A DNA stretch of 24,489 bases from Ruminococcaceae bacterium UBA6416 (GCA_002438505.1 DJPI01000034.1:1-24489), one strand, 5' to 3'. Positions 6,381 to 14,353 are shown, counted from the first letter of the stretch. Made by a program: numbers and translations. Notes: generated by a model not told the origin, from the sequence alone.

Positions 6381-7109
6381 ATGGAAGTCAATATTATGGA
6401 AAACTCCTTTGAAATTTCAAAAGCCGTCTCGTCAATAATCATTGATGAGGTTAAGAAAAAGCCGAATGCCGTTCTCGGCTTTGCAACCGGCGCTTCCCCC
6501 ATTGAAACCTATAAGCGCATGATTGAGGCTTATGAAAAAGGCGAGGTCAGCTTTAAAGATGTTACAACCTTTAATCTTGACGAATACTGCGGCCTTTCCC
6601 GTGAGGATGAAAACAGCTATTTTTACTTTATGAAGGAAAACCTGTTCAAAAAGGCCGACTTTGATTTTTCAAAAGTCAATTTCCTCTCCGGTGATGAAAG
6701 TGAGAGCGAAAAAAACTGCCGCGAATATCCGGAGAAAATTGCCCGTGCCGGCGGAATAGACATTCAGCTTCTCGGAATCGGAACAAACGGACACATCGGC
6801 TTCAACGAACCGGCTGACAGCTTTTCCGACGGTCCGTTCAAGGTCAAGCTCACTCAAAGCACAATTAGCTCCAACAGCAAGTATTTCAAGAACAAAAAGA
6901 TGCCGGAATATGCGCTGACAATGGGCATCGGAGACATCATGAGGGCGAAAAAGATTATCCTCATTGCCACGGGCGAAAGCAAGGCGAACGCCGTCTTCAA
7001 AATGATCAAGGGCGAGGTCACTGCGCAATGTCCGGCCTCCATTTTGCAAAACCACCGGGACGTTTCCGTCTATCTTGACAGGGAAAGCGCAAAACTTTTA
7101 AAATATTAA
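6381..7109 (+). CDS. nagB: Glucosamine-6-phosphate deaminase
   Basis: NagB converts glucosamine 6-phosphate to fructose 6-phosphate and ammonia, the entry of amino sugars into glycolysis. Seen are LGFATGASPIETYKRMIE (phosphate loop region), VTTFNLDEYCGL and GIGTNGHIGFNEPADSF with the family's conserved Asp and His, then the C-terminal LIATGESKA and PASILQNH. I choose the ATG at 6381: AAAAGGAAG stands about 12 nt upstream, and MEVNIMENSFEISKAV aligns with the usual NagB first strand and helix. The open frame extends to a TTG at 6315, but that part holds the promoter. The result is 242 residues, normal for the short NagB form. Cotranscribed with the next gene 12 nt downstream. Confidence 0.93.
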   Translation: MEVNIMENSFEISKAVSSIIIDEVKKKPNAVLGFATGASPIETYKRMIEAYEKGEVSFKDVTTFNLDEYCGLSREDENSYFYFMKENLFKKADFDFSKVNFLSGDESESEKNCREYPEKIARAGGIDIQLLGIGTNGHIGFNEPADSFSDGPFKVKLTQSTISSNSKYFKNKKMPEYALTMGIGDIMRAKKIILIATGESKANAVFKMIKGEVTAQCPASILQNHRDVSVYLDRESAKLLKY

Positions 7110-7121
7110 GAGGAGCTATGC

Positions 7122-8048
7122 ATGGCTAAAGAAGATTTGAAAACAAAACCGGAAATTGTCTTTGCCGACGTTACGGACGAAAGAACCGTTGAGCTCTCCT
7201 GGAAAGCGGTTAAAGAGGCCACCGGATATAACATTGAGCGCTATGACCGCGAAAAGGATAAGTTTGTAAAAATCGGCTCTGTCGGTGCAAACGCAACCTC
7301 CTTCACCTGCAAAACGGAGCCGAAGGACGGCGTCTATCAGTACCGAATCAATGCGCTGAAAACCGTTGAGGGCAAGCTGCGCCCGATTTCAAAAAAAGGC
7401 TCGGCGCGCGCGGTGAACATCTCCTCAATTCCGGCGGTGAACATCACCGGAATTGAAAGCCCCGCGTTCGGAAAGGTTCGGATAACCTGGGAAAAGGATG
7501 AAAACGCCGCAGGCTATGTTATCAACCGCCGCCTTGAGGAAATGAACGAGTCCGTTGTCCGCGGCGAGACGGGAAAGGACAGCCTCTTTTTTGTTGATGA
7601 CACCGCAACCTCAGGCCAGGTTTATTATTACAATGTTCAAAGCTATATCATTGACGAAAGCGCTTCAGTTCCGGCTGTGTCCGGGGCGAACGGAAGCCTT
7701 GTCCGCCCCCAAGTGCGCATATACAGCAACACGGGCAGGGAGGAATGCTTTGTCTGCGTTGACAGCACCGAGATTTTGAAAATCCGGCGCAAGCTTTTCA
7801 AAAAGGTTTCTTTTGAGTTTCGGATGACATCCGGCGTTTCGTGCTATATTCTTTATAAAAGCAGCACAAAGGACGGCGAATATAAAGAGGTTGCGCGGAC
7901 GGAAAACGGCTCAACCCTCACCCTTGCGGACAAGGGCGAAAGCGGCGAAAGGTCGGCTTATTACAAAATCGGCTGCTGCAAAAAGGTCAACGGCAAGGAC
8001 TGGTTCGGCAAAAAGACCGAAAGCGTGTTTGTCAACTATAAACTTTGA
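7122..8048 (+). CDS. Fibronectin type III-like repeat protein without a signal peptide
   Basis: 308 residues with no signal peptide or membrane segment. Two FN3-like modules are visible at about 8-95 and 103-195; each has the typical core, ELSWKAVKEATGYNIER ... YQYRINA and RITWEKDENAAGYVINRR ... YYYNVQSY. A third, more divergent module at about 198-308 contains FEFRMTSGVSCYILYK. The start ATG is set by AGGAG at 7111-7115. It lies 12 nt after nagB and probably shares its transcript. FN3 proteins are usually secreted or on the cell surface, so a leaderless one made with a cytosolic sugar enzyme is unusual. Function unknown. Confidence 0.75.
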   Translation: MAKEDLKTKPEIVFADVTDERTVELSWKAVKEATGYNIERYDREKDKFVKIGSVGANATSFTCKTEPKDGVYQYRINALKTVEGKLRPISKKGSARAVNISSIPAVNITGIESPAFGKVRITWEKDENAAGYVINRRLEEMNESVVRGETGKDSLFFVDDTATSGQVYYYNVQSYIIDESASVPAVSGANGSLVRPQVRIYSNTGREECFVCVDSTEILKIRRKLFKKVSFEFRMTSGVSCYILYKSSTKDGEYKEVARTENGSTLTLADKGESGERSAYYKIGCCKKVNGKDWFGKKTESVFVNYKL

Positions 8049-8058
8049 ACAAAGTTTT
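8042..8058 (+). terminator. Weak hairpin at the end of the nagB operon
   Basis: AACTTTG-AAC-AAAGTTTT overlaps the stop codon of the FN3-like gene. The stem is short and the T tract is only four bases, so termination may be partial. Confidence 0.3.
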
Positions 8059-8089
8059 GCCGGATAATTGAAAAGTTGTTAAAGAATCT

Positions 8090-8117
8090 TGACTTGTTCC
8101 GGCTTTATGATTATAAT
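8090..8117 (+). promoter_or_regulatory. Promoter of the small secreted protein gene
   Basis: TTGACT (8090-8095), a 16-nt spacer and TATAAT (8112-8117), followed by a leader of about 30 nt with AAGGAGG. Confidence 0.7.
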
Positions 8118-8153
8118 GATAATAAGTCTTGTAATACTATAAGGAGGATACAT

Positions 8154-8426
8154 ATGAACAAAACGCTTAAAAAACTCATTTCAATCGTCCTTGTGCTCAC
8201 CCTTTCGCTTTCGGCCTTTGCCGGAGTGTTCAGTGTTTTTGCCGAGGGAACAACCGCTGCCGTTGATGATTCGGAAGAAGAACGCGAACACACAACATTC
8301 TTTGAACTGTTTGTTAACTTCTGGAAATCAATCGGAGCTTTCATCAAGTATATTTTCTATGACGTCATCCTCGGAAAGCCCGCTCCGGACATCCCGAGCA
8401 AGCCGAGCTATCAGTTCTTTTCCTGA
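8154..8426 (+). CDS. Small secreted protein with amphipathic helix
   Basis: 90 residues. The N-terminus is a clear Sec signal peptide: charged MNKTLKK, a hydrophobic core, and a likely cut after VFA at about residue 30. The mature part of about 58 residues begins acidic (DDSEEERE). It then has an aromatic, amphipathic stretch, FFELFVNFWKSIGAFIKYIF, and a proline-rich tail ending SYQFFS. A perfect AAGGAGG stands 6 nt before the ATG. It has its own promoter and a strong terminator, so it is a monocistronic, probably well expressed gene. I do not recognise a named family; short secreted proteins with an aromatic helix are common in gut Clostridia. A peptide with membrane or wall activity is possible but unproven. 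Confidence 0.8.
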   Translation: MNKTLKKLISIVLVLTLSLSAFAGVFSVFAEGTTAAVDDSEEEREHTTFFELFVNFWKSIGAFIKYIFYDVILGKPAPDIPSKPSYQFFS

Positions 8427-8451
8427 TATCACCGAAAAAGTTTGAACAACG

Positions 8452-8476
8452 CCGCCTTCGGGCGGCTTTGTTTTTT
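8452..8476 (+). terminator. Rho-independent terminator
   Basis: GCCGCC-TTCG-GGCGGC with a UUCG loop, followed by TTTGTTTTTT. It ends the small secreted protein gene and precedes the marR promoter. Confidence 0.92.
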
Positions 8477-8488
8477 CTCTTTTTCTCT

Positions 8489-8517
8489 TGACAAACGGAT
8501 AAATTTGATTTATAATC
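8489..8517 (+). promoter_or_regulatory. Consensus promoter of the marR-ABC operon
   Basis: TTGACA (8489-8494), a 17-nt spacer and TATAAT (8512-8517), a perfect match to the consensus. The expected start near 8524 abuts the first operator element. A strong promoter under operators at +1 is the usual design of an autorepressed MarR operon. Confidence 0.88.
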
Positions 8518-8524
8518 CGTAAAA

Positions 8525-8585
8525 TGTTAGAGCGCTAACAATTAGGTTGCTGACAGTTAGTCTGCTGACAGTGAGAAAGCTAACA
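8525..8585 (+). promoter_or_regulatory. Four 15-bp-spaced operator-like elements
   Basis: Elements start at 8525, 8540, 8555 and 8570: TGTTAG-AGCG-CTAACA, AATTAG-GTTG-CTGACA, AGTTAG-TCTG-CTGACA and AGTGAG-AAAG-CTAACA. The right half CTRACA recurs exactly every 15 bp. The first element is a perfect 6+6 palindrome with a 4-bp spacer; the others are imperfect. They fill the transcribed leader between the promoter and the marR ribosome binding site. The simplest reading is cooperative binding of several regulator dimers. Confidence 0.75.
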
Positions 8586-8608
8586 TTAATTTTAAAGGAG
8601 GTGCCGTC

Positions 8609-9061
8609 TTGGAAGGAAACAAGTATATCTTTTTTGAGATGAATAAGTGCACAAGACTTGTCAAGCGATATTTTGACCATAATACCGACAAGGCGCAGTT
8701 TGAAAAGCTGACCGGCGCTCACGGCTGGGCGATTGGATATTTTTATCACAACCGCGGCCGCGATATTTTTCAGCGCGACTTTGAAAAGCAGTGCGACGTC
8801 CGCCGTTCAAGCGCAACGGAAATGCTCAAACGGATGGAAAAGAACGGAATGATAAGGCGCGTTGGTGTTGACTATGACGCAAGGCTCAAAAAAATTGTTT
8901 TGACCGATAAGGCGATTGAAATTCAAAAGGCACTTGAGGAAAAGTTTGAACAGCTTGAAAAAGAGCTTTCAAAGGGCATCAGTGCCGAAGAGCTTGAAAC
9001 ATTTTTCAGCGTTCTTTCAAAAATCAGAAATAACATTGAGGAGGACAGTGCCGATGATTAA
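8609..9061 (+). CDS. MarR family transcriptional regulator
   Basis: 150 residues with the winged-helix fold of MarR repressors: an N-terminal dimer helix, DIFQRDFEKQCDVRRSSATE and MLKRMEKNGMIRRVG (helix-turn-helix), the wing DYDARLKKIVLTDKA, and a long charged C-terminal helix. It starts at TTG: AAAGGAGG (8594-8601) is 7 nt before it, while the next ATG at 8640 has no such site. A rare start codon after a strong site may keep repressor levels low. Its stop overlaps the start of the ABC transporter gene by 8 bp, and the operator array lies directly upstream, so it very probably represses its own operon and the exporter. The ligand is unknown, perhaps the exporter's substrate. Confidence 0.9.
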   Translation: MEGNKYIFFEMNKCTRLVKRYFDHNTDKAQFEKLTGAHGWAIGYFYHNRGRDIFQRDFEKQCDVRRSSATEMLKRMEKNGMIRRVGVDYDARLKKIVLTDKAIEIQKALEEKFEQLEKELSKGISAEELETFFSVLSKIRNNIEEDSADD

Positions 9062-10799
9062 AAGACTTTCAAAATGCATTCGGGAGTATAAAAAAGCCTC
9101 GCTCCTGACTCCGTTTTTTGTTTCTCTTGAGGTTGTGATGGAGGTCATTATTCCGTATTATATGGGAAAAATGCTCGATTACGGCGTGAACATGGGAAAC
9201 ATGAATTACATCATTAAAGTTGGCGCAATGCTTGCCATTTTTTGCGTAATGTCGCTTCTTTTCGGCGCACTCGCCGGAAAATACGCCGCATACGCCTCGG
9301 CCGGTTTTTCAAAAAACCTGCGCCACGATATGTTTTACAATGTCCAGTCATTTTCATTTTCAAACATTGACAAATTCTCCGTTTCAAGCCTTGTGACAAG
9401 ACTCACAACGGACGTGACAAATATGCAGAATGCATATCAGATGATAATCCGCATTGCGGTGCGCTCGCCGCTGATGATTGTTTTTTCGCTCATCATGGCG
9501 ATACGCATAAGTCCGCGCCTCTCGCTGATTTTTGTCTGCGTTCTTCCGCTTTTGGCTCTCGGGCTTTATTATATTGTTACCCACGCTCACCCGATTTTTG
9601 AGCGCGTTTTCAAAACATATGACAGGCTCAACACCATTGTTTCGGAAAATCTCCACGGAATCCGCGTTGTGAAGTCCTTTGTCCGCGAGGAGCACGAAAA
9701 GGAAAAATTCAAAACCGTTTCCGGAAGCATTTATAAAGACTTTGTTTCCGCGGAAAAGCTGCTTGCGCTCAATGCCCCGTTGATGCAGATGTCCGCATAC
9801 ACAACAATGCTCCTCATCTCGTGGTTCGGCGCGAAGCTCATTGTTGCCTCCGGCAATGTTCCGGAAAACGGCTTCACAACCGGCGACCTTGTTATCCTCA
9901 TGACCTATGCCATGCAGATTCTGATGAACCTCATGATGCTTTCAATGATTTTTGTAATGATAACAATGTCACGCGCTTCCGCCGAGCGTATTTCAGAGGT
10001 ACTTGCCGAGGAGAGCAGCCTCAAAAATCCGGAGCATCCCGTGATGCAGGTCAAGGACGGCTCCGTTGAGTTCAAGAACGTCGGCTTCAGCTATAAAAAC
10101 GATGAAAGCAAGCTCTGCCTGAAAAACGTCTCCTTCAAAATCAACTCCGGCGAAACCGTTGGAATCATCGGTTCAACCGGCTCTTCAAAATCAACCCTTG
10201 TTCAGCTCATTGCGCGGCTTTATGACGTGACGACCGGTTCGGTCAGTGTCGGCGGAGTTGACGTCAGAGATTATGACCTTGACACCCTGCGCGAAAATGT
10301 TGCGATGGTGCTTCAAAAAAATGTTCTTTTCTCCGGAACAATCAAGGATAACCTGCGCTGGGGCAACCCGGACGCCACCGATGAAGAGATGGAAGAGGCT
10401 TGCAGGCTCGCCCAGGCGGACTCATTCATCAAAACCTTTGAAAACGGCTATGACACATATATCGAGCAGGGCGGAGCAAACGTCTCCGGCGGCCAGAAGC
10501 AGCGAATCTGCATTGCGCGCTCACTGCTCAAAAAGCCGAAAATCCTTATTCTTGACGATTCAACAAGTGCGGTTGATACACAAACGGACGCGCTGATTCA
10601 AAAAGGCTTTGCCTCATACATTCCGGAAACCACAAAAATCATTATTGCCCAGCGCATATCCTCGATTGAACACGCGGACAAAATTATTGTTCTTGACAAC
10701 GGAGAAATTGAAAACATCGGAACGCACGGGGAGCTTCTTGGCCGCGATCCGATATACACCGAGGTCTATAATTCACAGACGAAAGGAGGAAAAGCGTAA
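9054..10799 (+). CDS. ABC exporter half-transporter, degenerate-site subunit
   Basis: 581 residues: a six-helix membrane domain (about 15-310) and an ATPase domain (about 340-575) of the multidrug/lipid exporter type. Walker A is GSTGSSKST (about 373), the signature VSGGQKQRICIARSLL, Walker B ILILDDSTSAVD and the switch region IIIAQRISS. The catalytic Glu after Walker B is Asp and the switch His is Gln. This marks the subunit that supplies the non-hydrolysing site in heterodimers such as TM287/288 or BmrCD. The Ser before the Walker Lys recurs in relatives, as I recall, and is not damage. I choose the ATG at 9054 behind GAGGAGGA; longer frames overlap marR. Works with the next gene. Confidence 0.93.
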   Translation: MIKRLSKCIREYKKASLLTPFFVSLEVVMEVIIPYYMGKMLDYGVNMGNMNYIIKVGAMLAIFCVMSLLFGALAGKYAAYASAGFSKNLRHDMFYNVQSFSFSNIDKFSVSSLVTRLTTDVTNMQNAYQMIIRIAVRSPLMIVFSLIMAIRISPRLSLIFVCVLPLLALGLYYIVTHAHPIFERVFKTYDRLNTIVSENLHGIRVVKSFVREEHEKEKFKTVSGSIYKDFVSAEKLLALNAPLMQMSAYTTMLLISWFGAKLIVASGNVPENGFTTGDLVILMTYAMQILMNLMMLSMIFVMITMSRASAERISEVLAEESSLKNPEHPVMQVKDGSVEFKNVGFSYKNDESKLCLKNVSFKINSGETVGIIGSTGSSKSTLVQLIARLYDVTTGSVSVGGVDVRDYDLDTLRENVAMVLQKNVLFSGTIKDNLRWGNPDATDEEMEEACRLAQADSFIKTFENGYDTYIEQGGANVSGGQKQRICIARSLLKKPKILILDDSTSAVDTQTDALIQKGFASYIPETTKIIIAQRISSIEHADKIIVLDNGEIENIGTHGELLGRDPIYTEVYNSQTKGGKA

Positions 10800-12730
10800 T
10801 GGCTAACGAAAGAGTTGCAAAAGTTCCGGCCGGACCGAGAGGTCCGATGAACGCACGGGGAATGCCGAAGAAAAAGGTTAAAAAGGGAACGGCAAAGCGC
10901 CTGATGAAGTATATTGTGAACGGCAACAAGCTGAAGCTTCTTGTTGTCATAATCTGCATAATCATTACTGCGGCGGCGAGCGTTTCCTCCTCCCTTTTCA
11001 TCAAGACCCTCATTGGTGATTACATTGAACCGCTGCTGAAAGCCGAGACAAAGGACTTCATGCCGCTTCTTGGTGCAATAGTCAAAATGGCGCTCATTTT
11101 TCTTACCGGAATAGCTGCCGTGTATATTCAGAACAGAGTCATGGCGGTTGTTTCCCAGGGCGTTTTGAGAACCATCAGAGACGATATGTTCTCCCATATG
11201 CAATCTTTGCCCATCAAGTATTTTGACACCAACACCTACGGCGATATCATGAGCCGATACACAAACGACACAGACACTCTGCGCCAGATGATTTCTCAAA
11301 CCGTTCCGCAAACAATGTCCTCCGCGGTCACGGTTGTTGCGGTTTTTGCCGCAATGTGTTCACTCAGCTGGCATCTGACGGTGTTTGTTGTTGTCAGCAT
11401 TGCCCTGATGCTTTTCATCACCGGAAAGGTTGCCTCGCGCAGCGGAAAGTTCTTTGTTCACCAGCAGACCTCCCTCGGTGATGTCAACGGCTATATTGAA
11501 GAAATGATAAACGGCCAAAAGGTCATCAAGGTCTTTTGCCACGAGGAAAAAACCAAGGAGGACTTTGACAAAAAGAACGGCGGGCTTTTTGAAAACGCCT
11601 ATAACGCAAACAAATTTGCAAACATCATCGGCCCCATCAACAATAACCTCGGCCATTTGCAGTATGTTCTTGTTGCGGTGCTCGGCGGACTGCTGTGCGT
11701 TGGCGGCGTTGGCGGACTCACGTTTGCCGCGGTTGCCTCGTTCATGCAGCTTTCAAAAAGCTTTGTGATGCCCATAAACCAGCTTTCGCAGCAGCTCAAC
11801 GCCGTTGTCATGGCTCTTGCCGGAGCGGAAAGAGTTTTTGACCTTCTTGACGAAAAGGCGGAAACCGATGAGGGCTATGTTACCCTTGTCAACGCCGCAA
11901 AGGATAAGGACGGAAGACTCACCGAAAGCGAAAAAAGAACCGGCCTTTGGGCGTGGAAGCACCCTCATTCGGACGGCAGTGTGACCTATACCGAGCTCAA
12001 GGGCGAGGTCAGGTTTTATGACGTTGACTTTGCCTATGAAGAGGGCAAGGACGTTCTTCATGACATCACCCTTTACGCCGAGCCGGGACAAAAGGTTGCC
12101 TTTGTTGGCGCAACGGGCGCCGGAAAAACAACAATAACAAACCTCATCAACCGCTTTTATGACATTGCGGACGGAAAAATCCGCTATGACGGAATAAACA
12201 TCAACAAAATCAAAAAGAGCGACCTGCGCCGCTCACTCGGAATTGTTCTTCAGGATACAAATCTTTTCACGGGAACCGTTATGGAAAATATCCGTTACGG
12301 CAACCTTTCTGCAACGGATGAAGAGGTTTATAAAGCAGCAAGGCTTGCAAACGCAGACGGCTTCATCAAGCGCCTTCCGGACGGCTACAACACAATGCTC
12401 ACCGGAAACGGAGCAAACCTTTCGCAAGGCCAGCGCCAGCTTCTTTCAATAGCGCGCGCCGCCGTTGCCGATCCTCCGGTAATGATTCTTGACGAGGCAA
12501 CCTCCTCAATCGACACAAGGACGGAAGCCCTTGTTCAAAGCGGAATGGACGCGCTGATGCACGGAAGGACGGTGTTTGTCATTGCGCACCGGCTTTCAAC
12601 CGTCCGCAATTCGGACGTTATCATGGTTCTTGACCACGGACGGATAATCGAACGCGGAAGCCACGAAAAGCTCATTGCACAAAAGGGCGTTTACTGCAAG
12701 CTTTACACCGGTGCGTTTGAGCTTGAATGA
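10799..12730 (+). CDS. ABC exporter half-transporter, catalytic-site subunit
   Basis: 643 residues: a Pro/Lys-rich N-terminal tail (about 1-35), a six-helix membrane domain, and an ATPase domain. Walker A is GATGAGKTT (about 437), the signature LSQGQRQLLSIARAAV, Walker B VMILDEATSSID with the catalytic Glu, and the switch VIAHRLSTV with its His. An insert of about 45 residues between the membrane and ATPase parts (about 360-405, NAAKDKDGRLTESEKRTGL) is often present in this half of Clostridial pairs. The ATG overlaps the stop of the partner gene (TAATG), with AAAGGAGG 9 nt upstream, so the two are translated together. Drug or lipid export is likely; the substrate cannot be read from sequence. 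Confidence 0.94.
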   Translation: MANERVAKVPAGPRGPMNARGMPKKKVKKGTAKRLMKYIVNGNKLKLLVVIICIIITAAASVSSSLFIKTLIGDYIEPLLKAETKDFMPLLGAIVKMALIFLTGIAAVYIQNRVMAVVSQGVLRTIRDDMFSHMQSLPIKYFDTNTYGDIMSRYTNDTDTLRQMISQTVPQTMSSAVTVVAVFAAMCSLSWHLTVFVVVSIALMLFITGKVASRSGKFFVHQQTSLGDVNGYIEEMINGQKVIKVFCHEEKTKEDFDKKNGGLFENAYNANKFANIIGPINNNLGHLQYVLVAVLGGLLCVGGVGGLTFAAVASFMQLSKSFVMPINQLSQQLNAVVMALAGAERVFDLLDEKAETDEGYVTLVNAAKDKDGRLTESEKRTGLWAWKHPHSDGSVTYTELKGEVRFYDVDFAYEEGKDVLHDITLYAEPGQKVAFVGATGAGKTTITNLINRFYDIADGKIRYDGININKIKKSDLRRSLGIVLQDTNLFTGTVMENIRYGNLSATDEEVYKAARLANADGFIKRLPDGYNTMLTGNGANLSQGQRQLLSIARAAVADPPVMILDEATSSIDTRTEALVQSGMDALMHGRTVFVIAHRLSTVRNSDVIMVLDHGRIIERGSHEKLIAQKGVYCKLYTGAFELE

Positions 12731-12802
12731 TCGGAACTTGCTCTTGGCTTCCGATAAAAAAGGATCCGGTTAAAAAGAAATAAAAATATCAATAACAAGA
12801 AA

Positions 12803-12836
12803 AAACGGGGCTGCGCCAAATGCGACAGCCTCGTTT
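12803..12836. terminator. Bidirectional terminator between convergent genes
   Basis: AAACGGGGCTG pairs with CAGCCTCGTTT (one G-T pair), and the loop adds CGC/GCG. The minus-strand tail TTTTTTCTTG follows directly and ends the M28-like gene. The plus-strand tail GATATTATTTTTT is weaker and serves the ABC operon. Confidence 0.85.
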
Positions 12837-12848
12837 GATATTATTTTT

Positions 12849-14282
12849 TCAGTTTCCTTTGACCGAACCGATGAGGAAAGTGTACGGGTCGGGCGAGCCG
12901 AGCTGCTTTGTCGGCGTTTCGTCAATGAGAAGCACCATCTTGATGAAAGACTGAAGCTGCTCATACATAAGGTCAATGCTGAATTTGTCCATCTCGTCCG
13001 TCTCGCTCACGGCGGTGAGATAGTCCGGAGCCGGAACAAAGCCGATTTGAGGAATGCCGACATTCCTCAGCGGCTGACCCTCGCCGAAATGAAGAATGTT
13101 GTGTCCCTTGAGTGTGATTGTTCTGACAAGGGTTCTTCCCTCAAGCGACTTATAGTAGATATCGTCCATTGTTTTATTGCCGGTATAGGCAAGCTCAATG
13201 TCAACGTCGTTCGTCTTTTGATATACGCCTTCAACGTCCTTCCATTCCGTTGCGCCAAGGTGCTCAACCGCAACGCCGGCAACGGCCTTGATGTGGCCGT
13301 CCTTTCCGTCCCAAAGGTCGCGGTGGTTTTTCAGCCATTTTGAGGAGGCCTGAATGTCGTTCTGCTTGAACACAGGGAGGCGGAAGTGACCGGTCACAAA
13401 AACAAAAATGATGCTTCTTTCAAGCTCGCACTGCTTGAGATATTTCATCATTGCAAGCATTGCAATTGCGCCGTTTTCCTCAACGCAGTTAACGCCGTCG
13501 GTGTGGGTGTTAACAATGATGGCCTCGTCCGCTCTTTTTCCCTTGAGAATGGCATAAAACGATTCGGAATTCGCCATCTTTTCCCTTTTGGCCTCAAGAA
13601 CAAGAGTGACCTTGTCCTTGTTCTTTGCGGCGGCAAGAAGCTTTTTACCTTCTCTTTCGCAAACCCAGAGGCATGGAATGCCCTGATAGGCCAAAATGAA
13701 CGGAAGATACTGACCCTTGACCATTCCCTCGGACATACCCTCCCAGATGCAGATGACCGCTTTAACTCCGGCAAGCTTTGCGGCGCCGAGGAAAGGAACA
13801 TTCACAAAGGAGGTTGCAACCGGTCCTTTGTAATAGGCCGGAATATTCAGCCCGGCAGGATATGACTTCCTTTGGTTGAACGCAATTCCGCTCGGAATTT
13901 TTCCAAGGTCATGAACCTTGACGAGGGCAATTTTTCCCGCGGCCGGGAGATAATTGAGGTGCTTTCCGAAGATTTCAACAACCTCCGCCGTAACGCCGAG
14001 CGGTCCGGTCTCTCCCGAGTACGGCCAAGCAGAGGAAACCTCGATTTTTTCGTCCTCGCCGAATTTATGAAGAGTGATGGAGCTTGAAGTTTCCTTCCAT
14101 CTGTTGAAGCAGTAAAGGTCGCTGTAGGCTGAAAGACCCATTTTTTCAACCTCGCTCTTGAGATATGAAACAAAGTCGCGCTGAGCGCCGGAGCCTGTTG
14201 TCCGAACACCGAACGAGTTCATTTTTTCAACGCCGGAAAGGACTTCTTCTTTTGAAACAAGCTTTTCCTTTTCAAAAATCAT
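12849..14282 (-). CDS. M28-like protein with altered metal motifs
   Basis: 477 residues, probably cytosolic: no signal peptide. The plan resembles an M28 aminopeptidase with a PA-type insert (about 90-220, with KIALVKVHDLG and AAKLAGVKAVICIW) inside a zinc-peptidase fold. AIIVNTHTDGVNCVEENGAIA matches the M28 HxD strand, and the hydrophobic strand IIFVFVTGHFRLP stands where the family has its GAEE motif. The Glu pair there is absent (TGH instead), and the last His region reads HNILHFGEGQPLRNVGIP. It may be a divergent hydrolase or a non-peptidase relative. Starts at the ATG at 14282 after TGGGGGTT. It has its own candidate -10 (TATAAT, 14308-14303) and ends at the convergent terminator. Confidence 0.7.
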   Translation of the reverse strand: MIFEKEKLVSKEEVLSGVEKMNSFGVRTTGSGAQRDFVSYLKSEVEKMGLSAYSDLYCFNRWKETSSSITLHKFGEDEKIEVSSAWPYSGETGPLGVTAEVVEIFGKHLNYLPAAGKIALVKVHDLGKIPSGIAFNQRKSYPAGLNIPAYYKGPVATSFVNVPFLGAAKLAGVKAVICIWEGMSEGMVKGQYLPFILAYQGIPCLWVCEREGKKLLAAAKNKDKVTLVLEAKREKMANSESFYAILKGKRADEAIIVNTHTDGVNCVEENGAIAMLAMMKYLKQCELERSIIFVFVTGHFRLPVFKQNDIQASSKWLKNHRDLWDGKDGHIKAVAGVAVEHLGATEWKDVEGVYQKTNDVDIELAYTGNKTMDDIYYKSLEGRTLVRTITLKGHNILHFGEGQPLRNVGIPQIGFVPAPDYLTAVSETDEMDKFSIDLMYEQLQSFIKMVLLIDETPTKQLGSPDPYTFLIGSVKGN

Positions 14283-14286
14283 AAAA

Positions 14287-14350
14287 CAAAACCCCCATAT
14301 AAATTATAGCTGTTCCAATGAACGATTTTATAATTCACATTGGGGTTTTG
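14287..14350. repeat. Nested inverted repeats over the M28-like gene promoter
   Basis: CAAAACCCC at 14287-14295 is complemented by GGGGTTTTG at 14342-14350. Inside, CCAATGAA pairs with TTCACATTGG apart from one unpaired base. The candidate -10 TATAAT of the M28-like gene (14308-14303, minus) lies within the outer arms. Either half could bind a regulator, or the DNA could be a cruciform. No clear -35 is seen. Confidence 0.45.
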
Positions 14351-14353
14351 CGT

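Noticed and set aside
10170..10196. Inactivated P-loop in the first ABC subunit (GSSKST)
   Set aside because: The Lys and Ser/Thr are intact, and Ser before Lys recurs, as I recall, in this exporter subfamily, so it is not a sign of a broken gene.
12733..12756. TCGGAA/TTCCGA hairpin after the ABC operon as a terminator
   Set aside because: Short stem followed by A residues rather than T; the stronger hairpin at 12803-12836 explains termination.
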